The notes: generated by a model not told the origin, from the letters alone. Positions 47,343-62,062 are shown, counted from the first letter of the stretch. The stretch is DNA of 64,000 bases from Agaricus subrufescens (GCA_029945375.1 CM057060.1:1488001-1552000), one strand, 5' to 3'. Made by a program: numbers and translations.

Positions 47343-50013
47343 ATGACAGACGCATCCGCTTTGGAACGGAGTCTCTGTGGCCTCACCGCCCAGGTGGACA
47401 ATGACCAGATCTGGCCCCAGGTCGAGCTTACCTCCCAGTCTCTTGCTAATCTGCTTCGCACCAACGACGGCCCTGGTGACTCTACACTTACTTCTCATTC
47501 TTACCAGCTGACCCCCCCGATGTGTTTTAGTTGACAATCGCACAGCCCTGGGACAGACGTCTCTTGTTCGGAGTATCAAGCAGCTACTATCCAAGACTCT
47601 TGAAGTAGTCCCCATCACCCCACAATGCAAGGCCGCCGCTGCCCTAGAACTTATCCGCGTCGTCGCCAATCTTTGCATCGACAACGGTCAGTCATAATAT
47701 GGACTCAGGTGACTATACGTCACTCACGGGTGCACGACTAGACGAAAATCGGTTGCAATTATTGGAGGTTAATGTTACTGAAACTGTTTTCTCGCTGTTG
47801 GAGGCGTATGCCGAAAAGTTTTCAATCACTCAGGCGACACCCGCTCAGATATCCATCTCCGAGCTGAAGCTGATAAAAACGGCGCTTGGAGCCCTCAATA
47901 ACGCATGTCTAGGCAATGGTACGGACATTCCATCAGTGTTCAATCTTGAGCTCATAGTGTAGACGAGATTAAGAAGAAGCTCAATTCCCTGGAGGCCATT
48001 CATACAATACTCAGACTTCTTTATCACATATATCCCGTGGGTGCTTGGACTACTATTCCGGACACTGCACCAGAAAGCACGGGGGAGGACTGGGATTACC
48101 GCTGCACGGTATCTAGCTGGGGTTGGAAACTCGTGAACGATCTTAAAGACGTCAAGACCGAAGGTTTGTACAGTCGTTGGATGATACTAATACCTGTAAC
48201 GTTAACGAGTATACCACAGCTGCCTCCAGCTCAGATGTACAAGTGCTTCCTCTGATCACTCCGCCGCTGGCCGCATTCACACCACCTATCGTATCACTCG
48301 AGCCGTCCTTCTTTTCCCAGGCACCATTACTTCCATCCCTGGTTGCAAATGATATTGATGTCCTAGAGGAAGTCTGTACTATGATTGAATCTCTGGTACT
48401 GGACACTGAAGACGTTCGGCTGGCCCTCGCTCGCGGCTTCTCTTCACCCGCTGAGCATTCAGGAATGCCGGGTTTATCCATGATACTAGATTTTCTTGAA
48501 ACAGGGACCTACCCTCTCACTTGGAACAATCCTAACGTATTTGACGACGCTGAAAGGAAACATAGACAAATGATAATCGGCAGGTGTAAAGCGGCTCTAG
48601 TCAAGGCCATTGTAGAGGTCGCGGGTGAGCCGAAAAACGCGGATATCCTTTGGAATGCATGTGAAGGACAGAGTCCGGGAGGACCATTCGTTTCCAAAAT
48701 GGTCCAGTGGATTAAGGTATATGTCGAAGCGGCTGGCGTTCCTGGTGATACTTCTTTACTGGGAGTAAGGGATGATATGGTCATTGCTGCTGCTCTATCT
48801 CTAGGTAACCTTGCCCACCGACGTAAGTGAAGCCGACTCTATCATATTCTTAATACCCAAAACCATTGATTTTAGCGTCCCGTGCGACTGTCTTACTTTC
48901 CCCTCCCTACTCCATGGCGCCAGTTCTTGCGTCTCCCTTACTCTTATCTTCCGGTGTTGACCTCAAGTTGAAGCATGCTATTCTTGCTTTCTTGAAGAAT
49001 CTCGCTCTGTCTGCCAGTCAAGCACCCATTGTCTACCAGAGTCTACGCGGGGCCAACATTATCCAACAGCTCACTAGTAGTGGCATTTGGAATGATGATT
49101 TTGATAGCCTGGGTAATGTCATTCAAGTAAATGCAATTGCTATCGCCAAGCACCTTTGTATTGGAGATGGTGGGTGCATACAAGTGTATCCGAATAGTAA
49201 CTGATCATTTTTGGATGCCAGTCGAACAAACCTTCGCTCTAGTGATTCCACAGTCCACTTCTACCCCGTCTGGACTTGAACAGATTCTTGCACTAGTAAA
49301 ACGCACCCAGTCTATTCAAACCATGAGCGAAGGATCTAGAGCTTTGGCCAATGTCATCAGGTCCTTATGGTCAGCAGAACCCCAAGACCAAACACCATCT
49401 CCAGAACGGCAGAGGAACAGACTCACCGCTACCACTCTAGTCTTGTCGCAGGATTCTGCTGACATCCTTGCAACGCTTCTTGCTCGAAGTGGACGCTATC
49501 CAATCCTTGTCAATGAGAGTATTCTAGCCATGATTCTATTATCTATGCACTACGACGGAGGTGTGTAATTTAAGTTGACTTGACTAACATATGATTCACA
49601 TGAAGTTTCCTTCAGCCCAGCTAGTACTCAAAGCATTGACGAAACCTAACTCTGAAGCAAAACCACCACCTCCAGAGCTAGTGGCCACCTCTCCGACTAG
49701 CGATTTGAGCTCTCCTGTTGTCGCTTCACCAACTGTCAACCCGCAGTTGCACACACCTCGTCACGCGCTCGATATGCTGATCTTCGTTCTCCGAAATGTG
49801 GATAATCCTGCAAACTACCAACAAGAGATACGGATTAATGTTTGTGCTCTGTTGGTACAGCTTACGAAGAATACGCCTGAAGAGGATCTGGCGCAACTTA
49901 AAGGAGCTTTCCGTTCGACTTTGGAGAAACTCATGAATAAGCTGTCGTCCGCCACAGACAAAGACGCAATGCTGCGAGAGAATATCCAAAAAGTTTTGTC
50001 TGCCTGGGCCTAA
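47343..50013 (+). CDS. SmgGDS-like armadillo-repeat protein (RAP1GDS1 family)
   Basis: Probable chaperone and exchange factor for polybasic small GTPases (Rho/Ras type). The protein is almost all armadillo-like helices: MTDASALERSLCGLTAQVDN, ALGQTSLVRSIKQLLSKTLE, AAALELIRVVANLCIDNDEN, RLQLLEVNVTETVFSLLEAY, IKTALGALNNACLGNDEIKK. Late repeats include MVIAAALSLGNLAHRRKSRA, LKLKHAILAFLKNLALSASQ, MSEGSRALANVIRSLWSAEP and RYPILVNESILAMILLSMHY. Asn residues in the repeats (ACLGND, NLAHR) are typical of the SmgGDS and Vac8-like armadillo fold. The last exon has a Pro-rich loop followed by helices ending NIQKVLSAWA. About 730 residues in roughly ten exons. The start at 47343 follows an in-frame upstream codon in the same exon; 47343 is the first ATG after the promoter. 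Confidence 0.72.
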
Positions 50014-50277
50014 TCTACATAATAATAGATAAAAAAAATCAATGTGATGTTTGTAGATACCCCTGTATTTCGAATCTCTGTCTTGTTGATACTTAATGTA
50101 CTACATATCTGACACAAACCCTATATAATGTTATTCGTTCCCGATTCATTCTCCTTTCTCTCGCCGGGTTATAACAATTACCGGACCGGCTCTACTACCC
50201 TGGCACCACCATCATGATCTGAGTTTGGATTTTTACTTAAACACTCACTCATATAGGACAGACCGCAGTGGTTCACT
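50014..50277. other. Short intergenic region before the crotonase gene
   Basis: 264 bp between two plus-strand genes. An A-run near 50032-50038 follows the SmgGDS stop codon and could be part of its polyadenylation region. No gene or TATA element is clear. Confidence 0.4.
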
Positions 50278-51660
50278 ATGGGAAGTATCACTGTCGATAT
50301 TAGCGAAGGCATTGCAACTATCCAACTAAATCGTCCAGCTTCCCTGAATGCTCTTCTTCCTGAAGGCGAGTTAGCCCCAACCAAGCTATTACTTACAAAT
50401 CATAGCTGAATCAACACTTTATTTCAGACTATGATGCCTTTGCCAAGGCACTGAGAGATATTGACCAGAGAGAGGATGTTATTGTCACGGTTCTACAAGG
50501 TAAGGACCAGCGAATATATGTAGAAGGACTTAAGCTCAATGGCATCATGACAAGCCACTGGAAAATGGTTCTGCGCGTATGTAAATTTCACGATTCACAC
50601 CAATCTGTGGTAATGAGTCCTATTGTTACAGAGGAACCAGTGTCTCGTTGAAAGATACGGGCAGGAGATCCGAAGGCATTGGTAATATCCAAAAGTCCCT
50701 AGTCAACAATGCCGCGCGCACGACACTTGATTGTAGTAAGGCGGTACGTGGCTATCGAGATTCCTCAAACTGAATGGTTACTCATACCCTGTTAGCTGTA
50801 TTCACATCGAAAGATTCTTGTGGCCGCGCTGAACGGCCCAGTGATGGGTAGGTTTCTATTGGCACCATATTTGCTTATGTTTTTCTCATGTACTGACTGT
50901 CCTGGTAGGAATAGCAGCTGGTAGGGTCACAGACCAGTCATTCGTGTGTTGAAGGATCTCACGATTACCTTTTAAGCGCTCTTGGGTCAGTTTGACTTCA
51001 TCTATGCCATGCCAAATATGTGGATGTCAACGCCTTTTACATTCCTTGGTGAGTGTTAGTTTTGTCTGACTGCTGATTCTAATTATATAGTTGACTATTA
51101 TAGCTATCGTCGCTGAGGGAGGTTCCAGTGCCACCTTTGCTAATAGAAGTGAGTATGCTTGGAGGCTGCACTTAGAGCTTTGACTTAGCATGTGTACAGT
51201 GGGTATTGCAAAGGCGAATGAGATGTTAATTTGGGGAAAGAAAAAAGAAGCCCAAGAGTTATTAGAATGTGGATTTCTCAAGTTGGTGTTCAACTCTTAT
51301 TTTTTGGCCTACATACGTATCTAAACAAAACTCGCCTGCAGCAAAGTTTTCCCGCAGCAGTCTGTAGAATCTTTCCACCGAGAAGTCCGCAATCTCCTGA
51401 AATCTGAGCTTGAGGGGCTTGATCCCGTTTCCATTCTCACCGTGAAGTCGCTACTCAAAGCTGGACAGAATGATAAAAATAACTTTGACGCTGTCAACTT
51501 GCGCGAAACCTATGGTAGGACTTGATACTTCTTTTGATGTTTTAAGGTTTTATAACCTAAACTTTTTCTTGCTGTAGCTCAGGCAGAACGATTCTCCAGC
51601 GGTGCCCCCTCGAAGCGATTCACGATGATCGCTAACAAAGAAATTCGACACAAGTTGTGA
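50278..51660 (+). CDS. Peroxisomal enoyl-CoA hydratase/isomerase (crotonase family)
   Basis: Acts in fatty-acid beta-oxidation, probably as a delta3,delta2-enoyl-CoA isomerase. The start MGSITVDISEGIATIQLNRP with PASLNAL is a crotonase N-terminus. The exons read DYDAFAKALRDIDQREDVIV, TVLQATGKWFCARGTSVS, then HRKILVAALNGPVMGIAAAL, and LGQFDFIYAMPNMWMSTPFT, FLAIVAEGGSSATFANRMGI, AKANEMLIWGKKKEAQELLE. The C-terminus ends ANKEIRHKL at TGA 51658-51660; HKL resembles a type 1 peroxisomal targeting signal. About ten introns; one exon, 50909-50920, is only 12 nt and encodes part of the NGPVMGIAAA loop. ECI2-type isomerase is my preferred call over a plain hydratase because of the AEGGSS block, but the exact reaction is inferred. 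Confidence 0.82.
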
Positions 51661-52326
51661 TGTAAGCTATTGTACCAGTATCAGTAACTTGGTGTGTCGG
51701 ATAGGCGGGGGCACAAACAACGGATCTGGATGGCTTGAAGATATAGAGTAGCGTGCTGTTGTGCTGTTTCAACGTTCTTTTGATTTTGAACTCAAAGACA
51801 GTCACTTGTATGGACTCAGAATCACACAAAATCAGGAACGCCTCATTCTAAAGTGAAACTATTCCTCGTGTGGTCACCCTCGAGGCCTCAGGCGCTCGAA
51901 ACTGGAGTAATCTGCATTGACATATACAAGCAAGTTGGTTTGATAACTTTTTAGTCAAGAAGATTATGTGCTCGCCATGTGATTACATCAGTTATGGGAG
52001 CGCAGTTGCTATATGGGGATAATGGTTTGCGGAATATAGATGAATGCATCCATATAGGGTATAATGTTTCCACAATTTTGGCTTTCTTGGTCATGGACAT
52101 AAAAGCACGTACGATACTGATCAGACAAACACTGACTGCCCGCAAGGGTCTATTAATCTCCGCTTCTCGATTGATGGCCCTATAAATACCAGTAATGTGG
52201 AGACAACTTATCATCTGCCTTTCCATCACCACTGCTGTTTACTCTTACTCGAATACCATCTGCAATCCTCGGCTCTTATCACTACCTCAAGAAGAACAAC
52301 TTTGCCCTCTATTTCCGGAGAAAGTC
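51661..52326. other. Intergenic: crotonase 3' flank and pirin promoter
   Basis: About 665 bp without a supported gene. It contains the TATA element at 52181-52188. A frame continuous with pirin begins at an ATG at 52195, 14 bp after the start of the TATA element. Confidence 0.5.
52181..52188 (+). promoter_or_regulatory. TATA box of pirin
   Basis: TATAAATA lies 146 bp upstream of the preferred pirin ATG at 52327. It also lies just upstream of an in-frame ATG at 52195, which is too close to be in the mRNA if this is the real TATA element. Confidence 0.6.
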
Positions 52327-53744
52327 ATGTCACTCGCCTCTATTTCTCGCTCCGTTGTGAAGAAAGTTTTGGCTGTCGAGACCCCTGAGGTTTGGATGGG
52401 CATGTTTCAAAGGTTAAAAACAAAGTTTAACTAGCAACTACAGGGCGCGGGGGCGCTCGTGCGTCGGAGTATTGGATCTATGACCCTCAGAAACCTGACC
52501 CCTTTCCTTATGCTGGACCATTTCCATGTCGGCAAGGGTGCTGTGAGTGTTATTCCGTCCTAGGACTCGAGCCTTACTAAAGCGCAAGCTAGGGTTTCCC
52601 CGATCATCCTCATCGGGGACAAGCAACTGTCACATATATGCTTGATGGGTAAAATTTAACTCTCTTTTATCCTGAAATTAGGTGCTGATGCCCTGGGACA
52701 GAAAATTCCAACATGAAGACTCGGCTGGCCATAAAGGTACTATTGGTACGTAGTTGTCGCACTTCGTTTTTGTTTTTTTCAATTCATCTATGTAAAAAAG
52801 AAACTGGCGGTGTCCAATGGATGTGTGCCGGACGTGGTATCATCCACGCTGAGATGCCTGTCCATGCTGAAGGGCAACTCGATCCTCGTGGTCTTCAACT
52901 GTGGGTTGACCTGCCAAAGAAGGTTTGTAATTTGTTGGGTTGTAGTGTCGTTGAGTAGCTCAATTGCTTTACAGTATAAAATGGTGGAACCTTCCTACCA
53001 GGAGCTGAACGCTTCTCAGTAAGCTATTTTGCCCTCGCAATCTAATCCTCCCGTCTCATACCCTATAGAATACCAGTTGCTTATCCCCTCGGGCCCGATG
53101 GGCCGGTCCAGGTCAGAGTTATCAGTGGCAAGAGCCACGGAGTTGAGTCGCCAGTAAGACCTTTAGGAGGCTGCTGGTATTTCCACGTTACTTTCAAGGG
53201 CAAGGAAACGATCTTCCAAGATATACGTGAGTTATAGTAGATCCGAGGATTCATTATTAGCTCATTGAATGTGGCGTAGCTGCGGGTTGGACTTCCTTCA
53301 TATACAGTTTGTCATCCCCCTTCGTCCGTGGATCATTTACTAACCTGTCTCAGTTTGGAAGGGATCAATTGCTGTGGGTGACGACCAACTACCCAACCCC
53401 ACTTTCCATACCCTTGTTTTGTCGGCAGATAAGGGTCAGACTGGCGTAAAGCTTACCGCTGGCGAGGAGGGCGCTGAATTCGTGCTGGTGAGTTAATCAG
53501 TGACTGAGGCTTTCGACGTTTGTTCAACGACGATCCAGGCGGCCGCCGAACCTTTGGATCAAACTGTATCTCAGTATGGACCCTTCGTTATGACCACCCG
53601 TGAGGAAATTCAGAGCACTTTACTCGATTGTGAGTATACGATAACTCAGGTGACTCAAATGAGCTGACTTTCCCCATTCTAGACCAAATGGGCAGGAATG
53701 GGTTTGAAAAAGCGCACACGTGGAAGAGTATCATTGGAAATTAA
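52327..53744 (+). CDS. Pirin-like protein (cupin superfamily)
   Basis: Iron-binding cupin; relatives act as transcription cofactors or quercetin 2,3-dioxygenases. Start MSLASISRSVVKKVLAVETP. After a short intron the exon gives GAGALVRRSIGSMTLRNLTP and FLMLDHFHVGKGA. The next gives GFPDHPHRGQATVTYMLDG, then FQHEDSAGHKGTI, and GVQWMCAGRGIIHAEMPVHA. The four metal ligands of the N-terminal cupin (HFH/HPH region, HAE) are present. The C-terminal cupin includes PVAYPLGPDGPVQVRVISG, FHVTFKGKETIFQDI, GSIAVGDDQLPNPTFHTLVL and ends AHTWKSIIGN. About 330 residues in eight or more exons. An in-frame start at 52195 would add 44 hydrophobic residues, but the TATA position argues against it. Convergent with NSA1 (68 bp). 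Confidence 0.9.
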
Positions 53745-53812
53745 TGATAATTTAGCTAGAATTAAAAGGATATGGATGTGAATGTACTTTTTTGATTATT
53801 TATCTTGGTTGC

Positions 53813-55285
53813 TCAGGAACGGCGCTTCTTATTTCCCCGTATTTCTGCATCACTATCGCCGACTTCTTCCATATCATTCCAAACGTCGTCTTCTTCCTCG
53901 GACGGCGAGGTAGCATCTTTCACCACATCAAAGACATCGTCCCATATGACCACCGTTGGGACACTGGCAACATAGACTTTCTCGGTGACTTCACCTTTTC
54001 GATCAATATTTTGACCTTCTTTCGGTGGTGGAGGAAAGGTTGAATGAATGCGGGCATAACGATCGTTTGCTGTGGAAGCCATAATACCTGGTGAAGGGGC
54101 AATTGATGTCACCGCTCCAGATAGGCCTACAAACAATCAGCTTCATATGTTTTTGATATATGAGGAGTGCTCTGACCCTTATATCCACAGATGATACGAC
54201 CATTACGGAGGTCTATTGAGAACAGATTTGTTCCACAGTCAGACGCAAAAAGTTCACTGAAAGCGATACCGTATTAATCGGGAAGCTTATAAATGGATTG
54301 AGTGCTGCTCACTGTTCATGTAGGCCTTTCTTCACGACCTGGATCCCACCAACTTTCCCAATACCCGTCCAATCTGTGACAGGCCGACGTGCCGCTCTTG
54401 TATCGTACCTACGAATATCACCCAGCTGGGTCCCAGTAATGATATGGTGGCCAGAAGAGCTGGTAGAAAGATAGTCTATAGAGGTGATGCGAACTGGCTG
54501 TCGTAGTCCAAGAGAATCATTCGCTACCTGGTTTGCATGAGACAACGCCTAGGAGGGTGACAGAGGAAGATTCACATTTTTAGCTCGCCATACTTCGCCG
54601 GGAAAAAGGTCATTGTTTCGCTTTCGCTTTTTGGAACTTGTTGGGGGGTGGTTTGGATCTCCGGTTTGGACCTGGAAAGCGGCTTCGGTATCCCATACGG
54701 AAACATCGACCTCATCACCTCCGTAGGCGAATGTGTTTCCGTCTGGTGAGAGTTTCCAGTCATGGAGGCGAGTTGGTAAGGACGACCGTTGAATAGATGG
54801 AGCTGAGTCGGAGATAATATCTTGTATGGGTGAAACCTGGAGAGCGCCGTTGGAGGTACACGAATAGACCTTACTGAGTGACATAAGTCAGAGTCAAAAG
54901 AAGAACAAGTTGGCCTACTTTGAATGGGTAGCTAGACCGATGAATGTACTATCTTTTTTAAAACGAGGCTCTCTCCACTCTTTGATGGTATGAAGTTTTT
55001 CTTCTTCAGATTGAAAACTTGAGAGTGCTAGGTTACCGTCAGAATAAGCCGCAAGCACCTGTTCTTATCGATTTTTTGTCAGCTCAGTAGGGTGGTAGGT
55101 GCCAGGAATAAACGTACATTCTTCGAGCCCTCATATTCGACACTGACCATCCTCTGGATAGATATTTTTGAGCCATCTTTAGCACGAGTAGATAATGTCG
55201 TCAGCTGGTGATTTGGCTCCTTATCTATCCCATAAGTCAGAGATTTAATCTGTCCTTGTTCATCGCCGAGCAAGAAACGAGGCAT
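53813..55285 (-). CDS. NSA1: Ribosome biogenesis protein NSA1 (WDR74-like WD40 protein)
   Basis: Joins early pre-60S particles in the nucleolus. The first exon, MPRFLLGDEQGQIKSLTYGI, begins a WD40 beta-propeller; later blades include YSCTSNGALQVSPIQ, DWKLSPDGNTFAYGGDEVDV and SVWDTEAAFQV. The NSA1-typical segment KKRKRNNDLFPGEVWRAKNV with NLPL follows. Next come SLGLRQPVRITSIDYLS, HHIITGTQLGDIRRYDTRAA and RRPVTDWTGIGKVGGIQVVK. Then DCGTNLFSIDLRNGRIICGY and KGLSGAVTSIAPSPGIMAST. The C-terminus is highly acidic then basic (EEEDDVWNDMEEVGDSDAEI, GNKKRRS). About 400 residues. Head-to-head with RMD5 (90 bp). Confidence 0.88.
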
Positions 55286-55375
55286 TTTTGGCCCAAGGAG
55301 AATGCGAGACGAAAGACTTTCAGTGCGGCGGCAGTTGCCGGCAGGCAGGCACTAGTCCTTACCTTCACTCAGCTC

Positions 55376-56791
55376 ATGGACGCTCCCCTCAAGGAACTCG
55401 CAAAACTCGAGAAACTTGCAACGGCGAAGGGCAAAGGCCCTTCAATACTTAGTGCCCTAGATGATATCTCTCAGAGCCTGCAGCGTGTCAAGGATCAAGT
55501 CCAGGCTGGTAGTGTGATCAGCCCCGAGCAGCTCGTCACACTGACACAGACGATTGAGGCCAAGAAGAAGGAAGTCGATGAGAGACAGAAAGAGGTTTAT
55601 TCCGCTACTTCTCGCTTTGGCAAGGCATTGGACAAGGTACGTCGTGCGTCAGAAAGTGTATACTGTCTGACCGTTCGATAGAGGTTCCCAACACCTTTAC
55701 CGTCATACTCGAATTTGTTTGATTCAGAGGAGTCCGTTTCTGCGCTCGAGAGAACAATCGCACTTCATTTCTTAAGGACCGGACAGTTTGAAGCTGCGGA
55801 GACGTTCCTTGAGGCAAGCATTTTCAATGAGGTCTCACCCTCACCCTCACTAAACCTTTGATGCAGGAATCTAGCATTGATATTCCTCTAGAAACACGAG
55901 ATAAATTTGAAGAGCTACATCGCATCTTGAAGTCCCTTCGGTCTCAGGACATTGGCCCTGCTCTTACGTGTGTGTTGCTTAACATCTCGATGACGTCTCG
56001 TTGACATCACATTGTTTAGCTGGGCCAAGGAACATCGTGATTTTCTGACTTCCCGGTCGTCACCTCTAGAGTTCTTCCTTCACCGGTCCCAATACATCCG
56101 ACTGCTGTTGTCTACTCACCCACCCGATCCAGTCCCTGCGGTTCAGTATGCGCGAAATTATCTTCAACCATTCTTTAAAGACCACGAGCAGGAGATGTTT
56201 CGCCTTTTGGCCTGCATCGCTTTTCTTCCCCTGGCGAAGCTTCAAGTATCATCCTATGCCGATCTAGCATCCCCCAAATTGCATTTTGACTTGGAACCTC
56301 TTTTCGCCCGAGAGTATTGCGCTAGTCTCGGAATGAGTCGTCAGGTGCCGCTGAGGGTTGTCGTGGATCTTGGAGGAGGTGGAGCTTTGGCAAGGATTGA
56401 GAAAGGAAGGAAGGTCATGCGAGAGAGGAAGAGTGAGTGGAGCCAGAAGGACGAGCTACCGGTAAGTACATGTTCCAAATCTCTACTGATCTCTACACTA
56501 ATTTTGCTTGTGTAGATTGAGATACCACTGCCACCGGAGAATAGGTACCATTCGATCTTTGCATGCCCAGTATCGAAAGAACAGGCTACCGACCAAAATC
56601 CACCTATGATGATGGTTTGCGGACATGTTATTTCCAAAGACAGTTTGCATAAGCTGAGTAAAGCTGGGGGGTGAGTTGCGCCAATATTTATCGTCGGCAA
56701 CTTTCTTCTGACAGAGTTTTCTAGTCGTGTGAAGTGTCCCTATTGCCCGAATGAAGCCCCAATGAGCCATGCATTGAGAGTATACTTCTAG
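55376..56791 (+). CDS. RMD5: RMD5/GID2-type E3 ubiquitin ligase subunit
   Basis: RING-like subunit of the GID/CTLH ubiquitin ligase, which in yeast degrades gluconeogenic enzymes. The protein starts [21 protein letters not shown] helical region ([20 protein letters not shown]), then [20 protein letters not shown], and CTLH-like helices ([53 protein letters not shown]) lead to the C-terminal [44 protein letters not shown] and [20 protein letters not shown]. The RING lacks some Cys pairs, as in the family; its partner is normally GID9/MAEA, not seen here. About 390 residues in five exons. Stop codon TAG at 56789-56791. Confidence 0.9.
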
Positions 56792-56967
56792 TGTTTCTGT
56801 TCTGTCGTGTGCCTATAGTATATATCATCATGTACCATACACGGACTAATTAAGTATGTAAATGATCTAGTTTCCATATATAAGTCTCCGAATAAGTGTT
56901 CACCAGGGTGTCTGATTACCGTTCTACCCTCTCCTCAGCTCAAATTCCGCAGCACCTTGCAGGCAAC

Positions 56968-59720
56968 ATGACTGAAGGGGCGACGTTGAAAGAGCTCAAG
57001 TCAGTATATCGCAGACATCTTGTCCTTGTCTGAGCATTGTGTATTTCATAGGCGGGCATTCGACCATTTCTTCAATAAAGGGACGACGTTGGCCAAGATC
57101 AAGGATGCCGCACTGGGTGATAAACTGTTCCCTTCGCCCATACCGTCTAATGGTTTCATTGGAATTGCGGGGAGAAGTATTGCGTGGAAGGTTCGTCGCA
57201 TGCTTTTGAGTTCACATTGCTAATTACCCATAAGTGAGTACCGATGGTGCTTCTTCTACTTCAGATATTCCTTTTGGCACACGAGCCTCTAGAGTCATCA
57301 CCCGTACGCGCAGATGGGTTAGTGGAGGATATGCGAAAATCAAGGGAGGCATATAAGGCGTTGTTGTTGGAGAAGATGAGAGCACCAGATGGAAGTTATG
57401 ATACTGATTTGGTCTTGCCGGATACGACGACGCCTACGTCTGCGGCAAACGGGGGACGTTCACCCAACATCGCTCAATCAGGTTTCAGTGACAGCGCTGG
57501 TAGGGCTGTGAATACGAGAGGACACAGACAATCAAAGTCGAGTTTGGAGTTCAACAACCCTTTGAGTTTGCATAACGAGGTAAGGTTGCGTGTGGTCCAG
57601 CATGATCTCGTTGAATTGATTGATGTTTTAGAACCCGTGGAACGCATGGTTCGCGTCCGTGGATTTACGAAAGACGATTTTACAGGATGTCGAGCGCACG
57701 TAGGTGTTATTACCTCGCCTTTCATCTTTTGATGGTCAAATCAATCAATGGTCTAAGATTTCCAGACATCAAGTACTTCCGACGACCAGAAGTACAATCG
57801 CAACTAACCAATATCTTGTATTTGTACTCCGTTCGACACCCTTCCATAGGGTATCGACAAGGTACGGGATCCCTCATACTAACGGTCTGACGGCTAAACC
57901 CTCGCATCTAGGCATGCACGAGCTTCTCGCACCACTGTATCATGCTGTCGCCCATGATGCTATTATGGAGGAACGAGGCATCAACATATTAGCCGACCCC
58001 ACGCTTAAAGAACTCTGCTCATCGATCTGGGTCGCTGCAGATGCATGGGCAATGTTCGAAGTTGTCATGCGAGGTGTCTCAAGGTGGTACGAATGGCAAG
58101 AGCCCAGTTCTGGTCTATCAACAGGTACTTCAACGCCGAAAGAATCACCTTTGGCTGCGCATGTGCACCTGGATGTGGGAGAGGGTGGAATGAGGCCTTA
58201 TGTCACACCGATCGTACAGGCTTGCAATATAATTCAAGGGACCATGCTTCGGGCTACGGATCCTCAACTTTTCAAGGCAATTCAAGCGACTGGATTGGAA
58301 CCACAAATTTATGGAATGTATGCGAGGTTTCAAATTTAAAGTTTTAAAACACTGATTAGTTTCATAGTCGATGGTTGAGGATGCTCTTCACTCGAGAACT
58401 AAACATGCAAGACGCTCTGCGTTTATGGGATGGCCTGTTTGCTTGTGACCCATCATTTGACCTCGCTCAATGGGTTTGTGTCGCTATGCTGATCCGAATA
58501 CGAAACGATTGTAAGCATGCTCTGACTGCAGAAAATGTGTGCTGAATTATATACAGTAATACCTGCTGATTATAGTGGTCAATTAACGTTACTTTTGAGA
58601 TACCCTACGCCAACAAATGCACATACCTTGCCTCATGCAGTTCTTTTGCTTCGACAAGCACTAGCACTCCAAATGGCACCCAACCCTTCGACGGGGGCAA
58701 CAATCGTTCTCGAGAATCAGACAGTGCTGGATATACCCGTGGAAGTTCCAGCATCGGTACCGAGCTCGAGTTCAAGAAGAGGTCATCTAAGTCGGCAGCA
58801 AGCGGGGTCGGCACCTGTACAGGGACAAACTCATTCCCGCCTTGCCTCATCGTCAACTTCGAACTTGGAGAATCTTGCACGGGGGTTAATGGAACGAGGA
58901 GAATCGCTAGGGATCAACAAGACGCTGATGAATGCAGTTACTGAACTCAAGGTAAGTAATATGACAAGAGGAGAGGTCTAGTGCAATAATGGCATGCGAC
59001 CAGCGAAATATTCCGGATCTAGCGGCATCGTTGGTGAGGCCAGCATATCAAAGCGAAGTGTCGCTTCCGCTGGAAGACGAAAAACCGCCGCAAGAACGAC
59101 CGCCATGGGAGCCAAGGACACGATTCGAAATGGAACGAGATATAACACAGTTGCGGGCTCGGGATAAGCAAATCGGAGATTCACTTGGGTGGATAGTGGA
59201 TGTACTTTTGCAGGACGAAGAGGGTACCAAGGACGAAGAGCGACTGAAGAAAGAGAAGCGGGAGGCCGTCGAGTCATTGGCGTACATACGAGACGTCTTA
59301 ATCAGCGACGGGCTGACGCTGGAGGACGACCGGCTGTTTGGAGAGGAGGAAACATCGCGAAGAAAGGCTCGGGCTTGCCGACAGGACGAATCGATTTCAG
59401 CAGGACCAAAGACAGTATTGCCGCCAGCCCCGTTGCCTGTGATGGACACACGGCCTAAGGCGACGGGACATCGTTCGCGAATGGAAGGCAGGTCATGGTT
59501 ATCGCCGCAGAACACGAGGGGGAGCCCGGAGGGACCTGCTCTTGCACCGTGGAATTATACGCGGTCGAGTTTTTCCGAGTCGTCAACGCTGCCGTCGGGT
59601 TCCTTGCCGCGGCCGCCACCGCCGACGTCGACCCGGCTGCGACGGGGGGTGGAGCGGAAGGGGGAGGAGAGGGGATACGAGGATCCGCTAGGGGCGGTAC
59701 ATGTACATAGTAAATACTAA
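56968..59720 (+). CDS. TBC-domain Rab GTPase-activating protein, TBC1D5-like
   Basis: Accelerates GTP hydrolysis on a Rab GTPase, by analogy Rab7 in retromer and autophagy traffic. The first coding exon MTEGATLKELK joins RAFDHFFNKGTTLAKIKDAA. The TBC domain is interrupted by an insert with PDGSYDTDLVLPDTTTPTS, as in TBC1D5. It contains PNGFIGIAGRSIAWKIFLLA-type start sequence (seen as SNGFIGIAGRSIAWK), ERTFPDIKYFRRPEVQSQLT, YLYSVRHPSIGYRQGMHELL (finger with the catalytic Gln) and IRWLRMLFTRELNMQDALRL, then WDGLFACDPSFDLAQWVCVA. The arginine finger is expected upstream, near the exon ending ERTFPD. A Ser/Pro-rich region and the helical FEMERDITQLRARDKQIGDS follow. About 800 residues. The stop codon lies 57 bp before the SDH1 start. 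Confidence 0.88.
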
Positions 59721-59777
59721 TACACACGTGGGCCGGAAAGGATCGGTGGGGCCGGGACACGGTTCACTTGCACCACT

Positions 59778-62062
<2,285 letters not shown>

